A stretch of DNA of 64,000 bases, from contig NZ_JAOXLP010000006.1 of the NCBI RefSeq assembly GCF_025791835.1, positions 62,001 through 126,000 on the forward strand, given 5' to 3'. A program made the position numbers and the translations under genes. Shown here piece after piece: positions 39,471-47,413 of this stretch. Numbering within the stretch: the stretch's first letter is position 1; each line of letters opens with the position of its first letter. The notes under the pieces were generated by a model, which was not told the origin of the DNA, did not search any database, and worked only from the letters and a program-made list of their open reading frames with translations. The stretch is from Roseomonas xinghualingensis. GTDB taxonomy: Bacteria > Pseudomonadota > Alphaproteobacteria > Acetobacterales > Acetobacteraceae.

Positions 39471-39980
39471 ATGACCTTCCGCTTCAAGGCGGCCGCGCTC
39501 GGCCTGCTCGCCCTTGCCGCCGCGTCTCCGGCCGGCGCGCATGTCACGGCGGACCGTTCGGAAATGCCGGCGGACAGCTATGTACGAATCGCGCTTCGCG
39601 TCGGCCATGGCTGCCAGGGCGCGGCCACCACGGGCATCCGCCTGACCGTGCCATCCGAACTGCGCTCCGCACGCCCCATGCCGCATCCGGGCTGGACGCT
39701 GGAGACCGGCGGCGCGGAGCATGCCGGGCATCATGCCGGCCATCACGGCGCCCCCGCCCCGCGCGAGATCGCCTGGACCGGCGGCCGGCTGGAGGACTCG
39801 CATTTCGACGAATTCGTGCTCTTCGTCCGCAGCCCGGCGGAACCGGGGAGCGTCATCACCATCCCCGTGGTGCAGGAATGCGAGGGCGGCGCGGTCGCGC
39901 GCTGGACCGAACGGGCCTCGGAGCCCGGGGAGCGCGTGGCCCATCCGGCACCGCTGATCCGGGTGGTGGCGGGACGGTAA
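39471..39980 (+). CDS. YcnI-like (DUF1775) copper-binding protein
   Basis: This is a 169-residue exported protein. The signal peptide ends SPAGAHVTADRSEM, so the mature N-terminus would start near His24, matching YcnI proteins, where the N-terminal His is a copper ligand. Then VRIALRVGHGCQGAATTGIRLTVPSEL, a His-rich insertion (HAGHHAGHHG) and FDEFVLFVRSP follow. It is 16 bases after the PCu(A)C gene and probably cotranscribed. Unlike many YcnI proteins, no C-terminal membrane anchor is seen. Confidence 0.88.
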   Translation: MTFRFKAAALGLLALAAASPAGAHVTADRSEMPADSYVRIALRVGHGCQGAATTGIRLTVPSELRSARPMPHPGWTLETGGAEHAGHHAGHHGAPAPREIAWTGGRLEDSHFDEFVLFVRSPAEPGSVITIPVVQECEGGAVARWTERASEPGERVAHPAPLIRVVAGR

Positions 39981-40012
39981 ATCCCGCAGGCGCCGCCTCT
40001 CGGACCCATTGC

Positions 40013-40034
40013 AGGGGTGGCGGCCGCCACCCCT
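40013..40034. terminator. 22-base perfect palindrome between convergent genes
   Basis: AGGGGTGGCGG is followed directly by its reverse complement CCGCCACCCCT. It sits in the 74-base gap between the YcnI-like gene and the first Bug receptor gene and probably forms a terminator-like hairpin for both. Confidence 0.6.
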
Positions 40035-40054
40035 GATTCCGGGAGAAGGGCGCC

Positions 40055-41017
40055 CTATTCCTTCCAGGGATGCTCCCGCCAGAGCGCCTGGAGCTGTCCT
40101 CGCAGCGCGATGAGCGAGGCTCTGTATTCCTCCGGCCCCATGTAGCGCAGCGGCAGCGCCTGCTGGGAGGCAAGGTGGCGGAACTCCGGGTTCTCCAGCG
40201 TCGCCCGCACGGCCCCGGCCAGGCGCTCCAGCGCCGCGCCGGGCACCCCGGCCGGCGCCGCAAGGCCGCGCATGGAGCCCTGCACCACGTCGAATCCCTG
40301 CTCTCGGAAGGTGGGCGTGTCGGGCGCCTCGGCCCAGCGGCTCGCGGCCATCTGCGCCAGGGCGCGGAGCGTTCCCTGGCGCATGTCGGTAACGCCTTCC
40401 CCGATATTCATGCTCGCCACCGTGATCTGGCGGCCCATGAGGGCGTTGCGCACCGGGGCGGCGCCGCTGAAGGGCACATGGGTGAAGCGCACGCCCGCCA
40501 CCCGCTCAAGCGCGAGCACGGCGAGGTGGTCGTCCGAGCCGATGCCCGTCGTGCCATAGGTGACACGCTCGGGATTCGCCTTCGCATAGCCGATCAGGTC
40601 GGGAACGGTGCGGAACGGGCTGTCCGGCGCGACGAAGAAGGCACCCGGATCGTCCACGAGATTCGCGATCGGCGCGAAATCCTCCAGCCTGTAGCGGGTC
40701 TGCCGCTCAATGGGGTTGGAGATGATGTTGGGCGTGTTGATGAAGCCGATCGTGTAGCCATCGGGCTGGGCGCGCGCCATCTCGGCCCAGCCGATATCGC
40801 CGCCTGCTCCGCCACGGTTCACAATGACGATGGGCTGGCCCAGGTCGCGCTCCATGAAGCGCGCCAGGGTGCGTGCGGCGATGTCGGTGCCGCCCCCGGC
40901 GGGAAAGGCCACGATGAGGGTGATGGGGCGCTCGGGCCAGGCGGCGCGGGCGGGACGGGTGGCGAGCAGCGCCATGGATGACGCGGCAAGAGCCGCAAGC
41001 TGACGACGTTTCATCAT
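40055..41017 (-). CDS. Bug-type tripartite tricarboxylate transporter receptor (first copy)
   Basis: This is a periplasmic solute receptor of the Bug/TctC family, which binds carboxylates and other small organics. From the ATG at 41017 (a second ATG is at 41014) it has 320 residues with a signal peptide ending RPARAAWP. Family motifs are WPERPITLIVAFPAGGGTDIAART, GQPIVIVNRGGAGGDIG and FTHVPFSGAAPVRNALMG. No tctA or tctB gene is in the window, so this receptor is an orphan, as is usual in large Bug families. It is divergent from the RraA-like gene. Confidence 0.92.
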   Translation of the reverse strand: MMKRRQLAALAASSMALLATRPARAAWPERPITLIVAFPAGGGTDIAARTLARFMERDLGQPIVIVNRGGAGGDIGWAEMARAQPDGYTIGFINTPNIISNPIERQTRYRLEDFAPIANLVDDPGAFFVAPDSPFRTVPDLIGYAKANPERVTYGTTGIGSDDHLAVLALERVAGVRFTHVPFSGAAPVRNALMGRQITVASMNIGEGVTDMRQGTLRALAQMAASRWAEAPDTPTFREQGFDVVQGSMRGLAAPAGVPGAALERLAGAVRATLENPEFRHLASQQALPLRYMGPEEYRASLIALRGQLQALWREHPWKE

Positions 41018-41210
41018 GTCCTCCCTCCGCCGCTCCCATTCGCCGCACGGGTGCGGCGGGGCGGCTTGCCAAGCGGCTGGGATCATGCGGATGCTGGGCC
41101 ACGCCGCCAAGACGGCATGGAGAGGAACGCCAGGACCAGCCGGGATGAGCCCTGCCCTGCGCTACCCGCCAGCCTGTCGGCGCCGGCCACTCATCAGGAA
41201 AGATTCGCGC

Positions 41211-41888
41211 ATGACCATTGGCCTTCGCATCACCGAACAGCGCCCCGAGGCTGACACCGCCCTGATCGCCCGCGCGGCGAAGCTGCCCGTGGCGAATATC
41301 GGTGATGTGATGAACCGGTTGCAGGCGATGCGCGGTGGCTTCCTGCCCTATGGCGGCCGCCGGACCTTCGTGGGCCCCGCGCTGACGGTGAAGGCGCGGC
41401 CCGGCGACAACCTGTTTCTGCACCGCGCCATCGACATGGCGCGGCCGGGTGAGGTGATCGTGGTGGATGGCGGCGGCGACCTGAACATCGCGCTCTCCGG
41501 CGACCTGATGATCGGCCATGCGGAGAAGCGCGGCGTGGGTGCGCTGGTGATCGATGGCGCGGTGCGCGACGTGGAGGGCATCCGCAAGATGGATATCGGC
41601 GTCTGGGCACGCGGCGCGAATCCCTCCGGCCCCTACAAGGATGGCCCGGGCGAGATCGGCTATCCCGTTGCCTGCGGCGGGCAGGTGGTGATGCCGGGCG
41701 ACCTGATCGCGGCCGATGAGGACGGCGTGGTGGTCATCCCGCGCGACGCGGCCGCGCAGGTGATCGCGGATGCCGAGAAGCACGCGGCGAAGGAGGCCGA
41801 GACCACCGTGGCCATCCATGGCGGTGGCTGGGTGCGCGGCTGGGTGGAAGAGACACTCGCCGCCAAGGGCGTCGTCGTCGCCCGATGA
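41211..41888 (+). CDS. RraA-like protein (4-hydroxy-4-methyl-2-oxoglutarate aldolase type)
   Basis: This is a 225-residue protein of the RraA fold. Catabolic members are divalent-metal aldolases/decarboxylases acting on 4-carboxy-4-hydroxy-2-oxoadipate or oxaloacetate. Motifs include VANIGDVMNRLQAM, GPALTVKARPGDNLFLHRAI, GDLMIGHAEKRGVGALVIDGAVRDVEGI and VMPGDLIAADEDGVVVIP. Conserved Gly and Arg-Asp (GAVRD) of the active site are present. A catabolic role rather than RNase E inhibition is inferred from neighbours. It overlaps the next gene by 4 bases. Confidence 0.87.
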   Translation: MTIGLRITEQRPEADTALIARAAKLPVANIGDVMNRLQAMRGGFLPYGGRRTFVGPALTVKARPGDNLFLHRAIDMARPGEVIVVDGGGDLNIALSGDLMIGHAEKRGVGALVIDGAVRDVEGIRKMDIGVWARGANPSGPYKDGPGEIGYPVACGGQVVMPGDLIAADEDGVVVIPRDAAAQVIADAEKHAAKEAETTVAIHGGGWVRGWVEETLAAKGVVVAR

Positions 41889-42976
41889 TGCGGGTTCCGG
41901 CGGAGCGCGTCCGTCGCCAGATCCTCAATGTGCTCCATGCCTGGGGCATGGACGGGGATCTGGCCGCCACCACCGCGGAAGCGATGGTGGAGACGGATCT
42001 GATGGGCATCGACAGCCACGGGCTGTCGATGCTGATGATGTATGAAAGCCTGCGCGGCAACGGCCAGCTCGATCTCACGGCGCGGCCGCGCGTGATGCTG
42101 GATGCGCCGGCCACCGCGCTGGTGGATGGCGGCGCCAATCTCGGGCATCCGAATGCCGATTTCGCGATGCGGCTGGCGGTGGAGAAGGCGCTCAAGGCCG
42201 GAATCGGCGCGGTGGGCGTGCGCAATTCCCACCATTTCGGCGCGGCGGGGCATTACGCGCGCATCGCCTGCGCGGCGGGAGTGGTAGGCTTCATCACCAG
42301 CTCCGCGCGCACGCTGCTGCTGGTGCCGACGCGCGGCACGCTGCCGCTGCTGGGGACCAACCCCATTGCCTTCGCGGCGCCGGCGCTGCGCAACAGGCCC
42401 TTCGTCCTGGACATCGCCACCACCACCGTCGCGGCGAACAAGGTGAAGGTCTATGACCTGAACGGGAAGCCGATCCCCGAAGGCTGGATCGTGGACGAGG
42501 CCGGGCGCCCCGTCACCGATTCCGCCGAGGCCATGGAGGTCATCTTCAAGCGGCCGGGCGGTGGCGCCACGCCGCTCGGAGGGGCGGAGATCACGGGCGG
42601 GCACAAGGGCTACGGGCTTGGGGTAATGGCGCAGATCCTCTCGGCCACGCTGACGGGCGCCGCCTTCGGCGCGATCCGCAATCCGCAGCGCAGGCCGGGC
42701 GATCCGGATGACATCGGCCATTTCTTCCTCGCGATCGACCCGCGCGCCTTCCGGCCGGAAGGCGGGTTCGAGGATGACATGGATGCGATGATCGACACGC
42801 TTCATGCGACGCCGCCATCCGATCCCGCGAAGCCCGTGCTCGTGGCGGGCGACCCGGAGGCGGAGGAGCGCGAGAGGCGGCTTCAGGACGGCATTCCGGT
42901 GCCACCGGCGCTGGACCGGCATATCCGCGACATCTGCGGCAGATCGGGGGCGCGATACGAACTCGGCGGAGACTGA
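41885..42976 (+). CDS. Ldh2-type malate/L-lactate/ureidoglycolate dehydrogenase family
   Basis: This is a 363-residue NAD(P)-dependent 2-hydroxyacid dehydrogenase of the MDH2/LDH2 fold, distinct from classical Rossmann dehydrogenases. The segment LMGIDSHGLSMLMMY holds the catalytic His, and NSHHFGAAGHYA, GTNPIAFAAPAL, LDIATTTVAANKV and GGHKGYGLGVMAQIL are family motifs. The substrate could be malate, a sulfolactate-like acid or another hydroxyacid. Its start overlaps the RraA-like stop as ATGA, so the two probably act on one pathway. Confidence 0.9.
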   Translation: MMRVPAERVRRQILNVLHAWGMDGDLAATTAEAMVETDLMGIDSHGLSMLMMYESLRGNGQLDLTARPRVMLDAPATALVDGGANLGHPNADFAMRLAVEKALKAGIGAVGVRNSHHFGAAGHYARIACAAGVVGFITSSARTLLLVPTRGTLPLLGTNPIAFAAPALRNRPFVLDIATTTVAANKVKVYDLNGKPIPEGWIVDEAGRPVTDSAEAMEVIFKRPGGGATPLGGAEITGGHKGYGLGVMAQILSATLTGAAFGAIRNPQRRPGDPDDIGHFFLAIDPRAFRPEGGFEDDMDAMIDTLHATPPSDPAKPVLVAGDPEAEERERRLQDGIPVPPALDRHIRDICGRSGARYELGGD

Positions 42977-43008
42977 GGCGCGTCATCACCAACAGGGAGG
43001 AAGCAAGA

Positions 43009-43977
43009 ATGGTCACCATCACCCGGCGGGGAATCCTCGGTGCAGCGGGGGCGGCCCTCGCCTGCCCCGCCTATGCCCAGCAGATCGGCCGCTGGCAGCC
43101 GACGCGGCCCATCCAGCTCGTCGTCGGCTTCGCGCCCGGCGGCGGCAGCGACATCATCGCCCGCACCATCGCCGAAGCCTGCACGTCGGTGATGCCCGTG
43201 CCGCTGGTGGTCGTGAACAAGCCCGGCGCGGGTGGCGCGCTGGCGGCCGAGTTCACCGCGCGGGCGGCGCCGGATGGGCATACGCTGGTCATGCATGGCG
43301 GCAGCGAGAGCACCTCCATCCCCGCGCATCGCGATGTGCCCTATGATCCGAAAACCTCCTTCCGCGCGGTCATCCGGCTGACGCGGAACGGGCACATCCT
43401 GTCCTGCAAGGGCGGCGATTCACCACGCTTCCCCGATCTGAAGGCGGCGCTGGCGGCAGCGAAGGCCGATCCGGGCGGGCTGGCGCATGGATCCTCGGGC
43501 GTCGGCACGCTCTCGCACTCCATCTTCATCCTGCTGGAGCGCGCGGCGGATGTTGAGTTCCTGCATGTGCCCTTCACTGGCGGAGGCCCCGCGCTGCAGG
43601 CCATGCTCGCGGGACAGACACAGCTGGGCGTGAACGCGACCGACGAACTGGGGAACCAGGTGACATCCGGCACCCTGAAGGCGCTGGCCATCGCCTCCGA
43701 GCAGCGCTCGCCGGGCTACAGGGATGTGCCCACCCTGCGCGAACTGGGCTACGACATCGTGGCGGACAACATGAAGGGCTGGGTCGGCCCCGCCGGGATG
43801 ACGGATGAAATGGTGACCTATCTGCATGACCGCTTCCGCGAAGGCATGCAGACCGCCACCTGGAACCGCTTCGTGGAGCGCGTGGGCGAAGGCGACGGCT
43901 ATGCCGATGGCCCAGCCTTCCAGCGCTCCATGGACACCCTGCTGGATTCGATCCGCGCCGCCCTGAAGAGGAGCTGA
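43009..43977 (+). CDS. Bug-type tripartite tricarboxylate transporter receptor (second copy)
   Basis: This is a 322-residue periplasmic receptor. The export signal is TRRGILGAAGAALACPAYAQ. Motifs are RPIQLVVGFAPGGGSDIIART, PLVVVNKPGAGGALAAEFTA and FLHVPFTGGGPALQAMLAGQ. A good Shine-Dalgarno (AGGGAGGAAG) precedes the ATG. Its place between the Ldh2-like and hydroxyacid dehydrogenase genes suggests that it delivers their substrate, though the membrane subunits are elsewhere. Confidence 0.92.
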   Translation: MVTITRRGILGAAGAALACPAYAQQIGRWQPTRPIQLVVGFAPGGGSDIIARTIAEACTSVMPVPLVVVNKPGAGGALAAEFTARAAPDGHTLVMHGGSESTSIPAHRDVPYDPKTSFRAVIRLTRNGHILSCKGGDSPRFPDLKAALAAAKADPGGLAHGSSGVGTLSHSIFILLERAADVEFLHVPFTGGGPALQAMLAGQTQLGVNATDELGNQVTSGTLKALAIASEQRSPGYRDVPTLRELGYDIVADNMKGWVGPAGMTDEMVTYLHDRFREGMQTATWNRFVERVGEGDGYADGPAFQRSMDTLLDSIRAALKRS

Positions 43978-43982
43978 ACGCC

Positions 43983-44885
43983 TTGGACACCATCTCGCCG
44001 CCCGCACAGGTTGCCTTCGTCGGCCTTGGGGTGATGGGGGCCGCGATGGCCGCCAACATCCTGAAGGCAGGCTTCACCCTGGCCGTGCACAACCGCAGCC
44101 GGGGCAAGGCGGAGGCGCTGGAGGCGGCGGGCGCGCGCTGGGCTGCCTCGCCCGCCGAAGCCGCGCGGGGAGCGGACTGCGTCGGTCTCTGCCTGCCCGA
44201 CACGCCGGATGTCGAGGCCGTGCTCTTCGGACCCGATGGCATCGCGGAGGGCGTGGGACCTGGGACGGTGGTGATCGACTTCAGCACCATCGCCGCCTCC
44301 CCCGCCACCGGCTTCGCGCGGCGGATGCTGGAGGAGCGTGGCGCGCATCTGTTGGACAGCCCCGTCAGCGGCGGCCCCGGCGGTGCGCGGGACGGGACAC
44401 TGACCTGCATGATCGGCGGCGATGCCGTGGCCTTCGAGGCGGCGCGCCCCTTCTTCGAGGCCGTGGGCAAGACGCTGACGCATCTGGGGCCGCCCGGTGC
44501 CGGGCAGGTGTGCAAATCCGCGAACCAGTTGCTTGTGGCGGCCACCATGCAAGCCGTGTCGGAGGCGCTGGCACTGGGGCGCAAGGCTGGGCTCGATCCA
44601 GTGGCGATGCGCCAGGCGCTGCTGGGCGGCTCCGCGCGTTCCTTCGTGCTGGAGAACCATGCGAAGCGCATGATCGAGAACACGCTGCAGCCGGGCTTCC
44701 GCGCGGAGCTGATGCGCAAGGACACGCGCCTCTCCCTCGGCGCGATGCGGGACCATGGGGTTTTCGCCCCCGCCACCGCCATGGCGGCACAGATGATGGA
44801 GGCGCTGGTGAACAGCGGGCGTGGCGGGATGGATTCCGCGGCCCTTGGCTTGCTGGTGGCGGAGCTTTCGGGGCTGGAGGCTTGA
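43983..44885 (+). CDS. Beta-hydroxyacid dehydrogenase (3-hydroxyisobutyrate / tartronate semialdehyde reductase family)
   Basis: This is a 300-residue NAD(P)-dependent enzyme. The dinucleotide motif VAFVGLGVMGAAMAANIL starts near residue 10. The substrate site is LDSPVSGGPGGARDGTLTCM, and the catalytic lysine is Lys178 in GAGQVCKSANQLL. It starts at TTG after GAGGAG, five bases beyond the Bug receptor gene. The true substrate is unknown; 3-hydroxyisobutyrate, 2-hydroxy-3-oxopropanoate and related acids are used by the family. Its TGA overlaps the next TTG start. Confidence 0.9.
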   Translation: MDTISPPAQVAFVGLGVMGAAMAANILKAGFTLAVHNRSRGKAEALEAAGARWAASPAEAARGADCVGLCLPDTPDVEAVLFGPDGIAEGVGPGTVVIDFSTIAASPATGFARRMLEERGAHLLDSPVSGGPGGARDGTLTCMIGGDAVAFEAARPFFEAVGKTLTHLGPPGAGQVCKSANQLLVAATMQAVSEALALGRKAGLDPVAMRQALLGGSARSFVLENHAKRMIENTLQPGFRAELMRKDTRLSLGAMRDHGVFAPATAMAAQMMEALVNSGRGGMDSAALGLLVAELSGLEA

Positions 44886-45592
44886 GCGGGGCAGCGCCAT
44901 TGCGGCTTTTTTCCACCCTCGCCGTCGCGGGCGCGCTGCGCGGAAGCATCGCGCGTTGCGAGGCCGCTACCGGCGTGGCGCTGGATGCCGATTTCTCACC
45001 TACCATCGGCTTGCTGGCGCGCATCCGTGCCGGAGAGCGGGCGGATGCCGCCATCCTCACGGCAGAAGGCGTGGCGGAACTGATCGCCGAGGGCGTGCTC
45101 GATGCCGCCAGCCGGACGGGTCTCGTGCGCTCCCATATCGGCTTCGCCGTACGTGCCGGGACACCTCATCCGGATGTCGGCTCGGTGGAGGCGCTGCGGA
45201 AGACGCTGCTCTCCGCCCCTTCCATCGCCTATTCGCGCACGGGGGCGAGCGGGATCGCTTTCGCGGCCCTCATCGAGGAAATGGGCATCGCGGAAGCGGT
45301 GAATGCGAAGGCGCAGATCATCCCGGCGGGCTTCACCGCCGCCCTCGCCGCCAGCGGCGAGGCCGCGTTGGCCGTGCAGCAGGTGAGCGAGTTGCTGGCG
45401 GTGCCCGGCATCGAGGTAATCGGCCGGCTGCCGCGCCAAGTGGAGACGGTGGCGATCTTCACCGCCGCCGTCTTCCGCGATGCGCCATAGGCCGATGCGG
45501 CGCGGCGGCTGATCCGCTTCCTTGCCTCGGCGGAGATGGCGCCGGTGCTGGAGGCGGCGGGGCTGGAACCGATCGGGCCGGCGGACGGCTGA
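44882..45592 (+). pseudogene. Binding-protein-like gene interrupted by an in-frame TAG
   Basis: From the TTG at 44882 (overlapping the previous stop) 202 codons read as a molybdate-type periplasmic-binding fold without a clear signal peptide. Visible segments are LRLFSTLAVAGALRGSI, LLARIRAGERADAAILTAEGVAELI, SIAYSRTGASGIAF and AALAVQQVSELL. A TAG stands at 45488-45490. The same frame then continues for 33 codons as ADAARRLIRFLASAEMAP, the usual last helices of this family, before TGA at 45590-45592. This looks like a recent nonsense mutation. The 202-residue product may still be made but lacks its C-terminal helices. Confidence 0.75.
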
Positions 45593-45610
45593 TCCCGCCG
45601 GCTTGGCGGC

Positions 45611-46633
45611 CTACTGCCGCTCCATCCCCGTGGCCTCGATCACCTTGGCCCAGCGCGCGATCTCGGCATGCACCCCCGCCTTCACGGCGGCGGGGGCCAT
45701 GGACGGGCGCGGGGCGAGGCCAAGTTCGCCCAGCCGCCCGCGCAGCGCCTCATCCGCCAGGACGGCCTGTGCCGCCTGGTTGATGCGCGCGACATGCTCG
45801 GGCGGCGTGCCTGCGGGGACGGCGATGGCGTACCAGGTCTGGATATCGAAATCCCGCGCATCGAGGAGTTCACCGATGGTGGGCACATCCGGCAGCAGCG
45901 GGGAGCGCTCGCGCGAGGTGATGGCCAGCGCCCGCGCCTCACCGCCCTTGATCTGGCCAAGCACCGAGGAGGCCGGTTCAACCACCAGCTCCACCTCGCC
46001 GTTCCTGAGGCCGACCAGCGCGGCGGGAGTACCGCGATAGGGCACATGGATGAGGCGGATGCCGGCGGCGGCCTGGATGGCCTCGGCGACGAAATGCTGG
46101 GTGCTGCCGACGCCGACCGTCGCGACATGCAGCTTGTCCGGCGCCGCCTTGGCGCGGCGGACCAGTTCGGCCATGTCGCGCGGCGCCTCCGGGCCCGTTC
46201 CGGCGAGCAGGACAAGGCCGACGGAGGCGACCGGCGCCACCGGCTCCACATCCGCCAGCGGATCATAGGGAAGGCGACGATAGAGGGCGGCGGAGACGGC
46301 ATAGCCGTTGTTGATGAGCATGAGCGTATGGCCATCCCGCGCGCGGGCGAGGCCCTCCGCGGCAATGGTGCCCCCGGCGCCAGGGCGGTTCTCCACCACC
46401 ACCGGCTGGCCGAGCGCATTGGCCAGGGAAGGCGCGATGAGCCGCGCCACGATATCGGTGGTGCCGCCGGGGCCGAAGCCCTGGATGAAGCGGATGGGGC
46501 GATCCGGCCAGGCGGGAGAAGGATTGCCCGTGCTGGTTCCCTGGGCAGAGGCGATACCCGGCACGGAAGCCAGGGCCGGCAGCGCAAGCAGGCCGAGCGC
46601 GGCGCGGCGCGCCACGGGATGCGATGGGGGCAC
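45611..46633 (-). CDS. Bug-type tripartite tricarboxylate transporter receptor (third copy)
   Basis: This is a 340-residue periplasmic receptor. The GTG start at 46633 follows AGGAGG. The signal peptide contains RRAALGLLALPALASVPG and ends near IASAQG. Motifs are WPDRPIRFIQGFGPGGTTDIVARL, GQPVVVENRPGAGGTIAAEGL, HVPYRGTPAALVGLRNGE and LLPDVPTIGEL. It converges on the interrupted gene (18-base gap) and is divergent from the SnoaL-like/maleylacetate reductase pair, which may be its functional partners. Confidence 0.92.
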   Translation of the reverse strand: MPPSHPVARRAALGLLALPALASVPGIASAQGTSTGNPSPAWPDRPIRFIQGFGPGGTTDIVARLIAPSLANALGQPVVVENRPGAGGTIAAEGLARARDGHTLMLINNGYAVSAALYRRLPYDPLADVEPVAPVASVGLVLLAGTGPEAPRDMAELVRRAKAAPDKLHVATVGVGSTQHFVAEAIQAAAGIRLIHVPYRGTPAALVGLRNGEVELVVEPASSVLGQIKGGEARALAITSRERSPLLPDVPTIGELLDARDFDIQTWYAIAVPAGTPPEHVARINQAAQAVLADEALRGRLGELGLAPRPSMAPAAVKAGVHAEIARWAKVIEATGMERQ

Positions 46634-46798
46634 GGACTATCCTCCTGGTGGACCCTGCCCTTTCCTCTTGCGGGATTCGTGGCGACGGTCGTTGCGGGAT
46701 GGGACCGGTGGGCGCATCCCGCGTCAAGCCGTTCATATCGCCATGGAGACGGGTGCCGCCTATCCTGGCCTGAAGGCGGGATTCGGAGAGGGGACGGG

Positions 46799-47413
46799 AT
46801 GAGCGACGCCGCGATGCTGCGCCGGATGCAGGTGATGGAGCTGGTGCAGAACTGGGCGGTCTGGCGCGATGCGGGAGACTGGGAGCGGTTCCGCACCTGC
46901 TGGGCGCCCGAGGGGCGGATGATGGCCACCTGGTGCCAGGCGCCCGCCACGGAGTTCATCCGGGCGAGCCAGGAGGGTTGGGCCAAGGGCGTCTCCATCC
47001 TGCATTTCCTTGGTGGCTGCTCGGTGGAAACCGAGGGGAAGCGCGCCATCGCGCAAACGAAGATGACCATTTCCCAGCGCGCGCCGGTTCACGGCGTGGT
47101 GGTGGATGTGGTCTGCACCGGCCGCTTCTACGACTTCATCGAGGAGAAGGCGGATGGCTGGAAGATCGTGCTCCGCCAGCCGATCTACGAGAAAGACCGG
47201 ATGGACCCGGTGGACCCGGCCGCGAAGCTGGAACTGGACCCCACGCTGCTCTCACGATTCCCCGAGGGCTACCGGCATCTTGCCTATCTGCAGACCGGCA
47301 TCGGCTATGAGGTGAAGACCGACATGCCTGGATTGAAGGGAGACAAGGTGCAAACGCTCTATGCCGCCGGTGCCGCCTGGCTGCGTGGCGAGGCGCTGTC
47401 TTGGGAGGAGTGA
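46799..47413 (+). CDS. SnoaL-like / nuclear transport factor 2-fold protein
   Basis: This is a 204-residue protein whose N-terminal 150 residues fit the SnoaL-like cone fold: LVQNWAVWRDAGDWERFRTCWAPEGRMMATW, then HFLGGCSVETEGKRAIAQTKMTI and GRFYDFIEEKADGWKIVLRQPIYEKDRM. Such proteins are often small hydrolases, isomerases or dehydratases acting on ring compounds. The catalytic identity is not clear. Its end overlaps the maleylacetate reductase start as GTGA, which supports a shared aromatic or ring-derived acid pathway. Confidence 0.75.
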   Translation: MSDAAMLRRMQVMELVQNWAVWRDAGDWERFRTCWAPEGRMMATWCQAPATEFIRASQEGWAKGVSILHFLGGCSVETEGKRAIAQTKMTISQRAPVHGVVVDVVCTGRFYDFIEEKADGWKIVLRQPIYEKDRMDPVDPAAKLELDPTLLSRFPEGYRHLAYLQTGIGYEVKTDMPGLKGDKVQTLYAAGAAWLRGEALSWEE

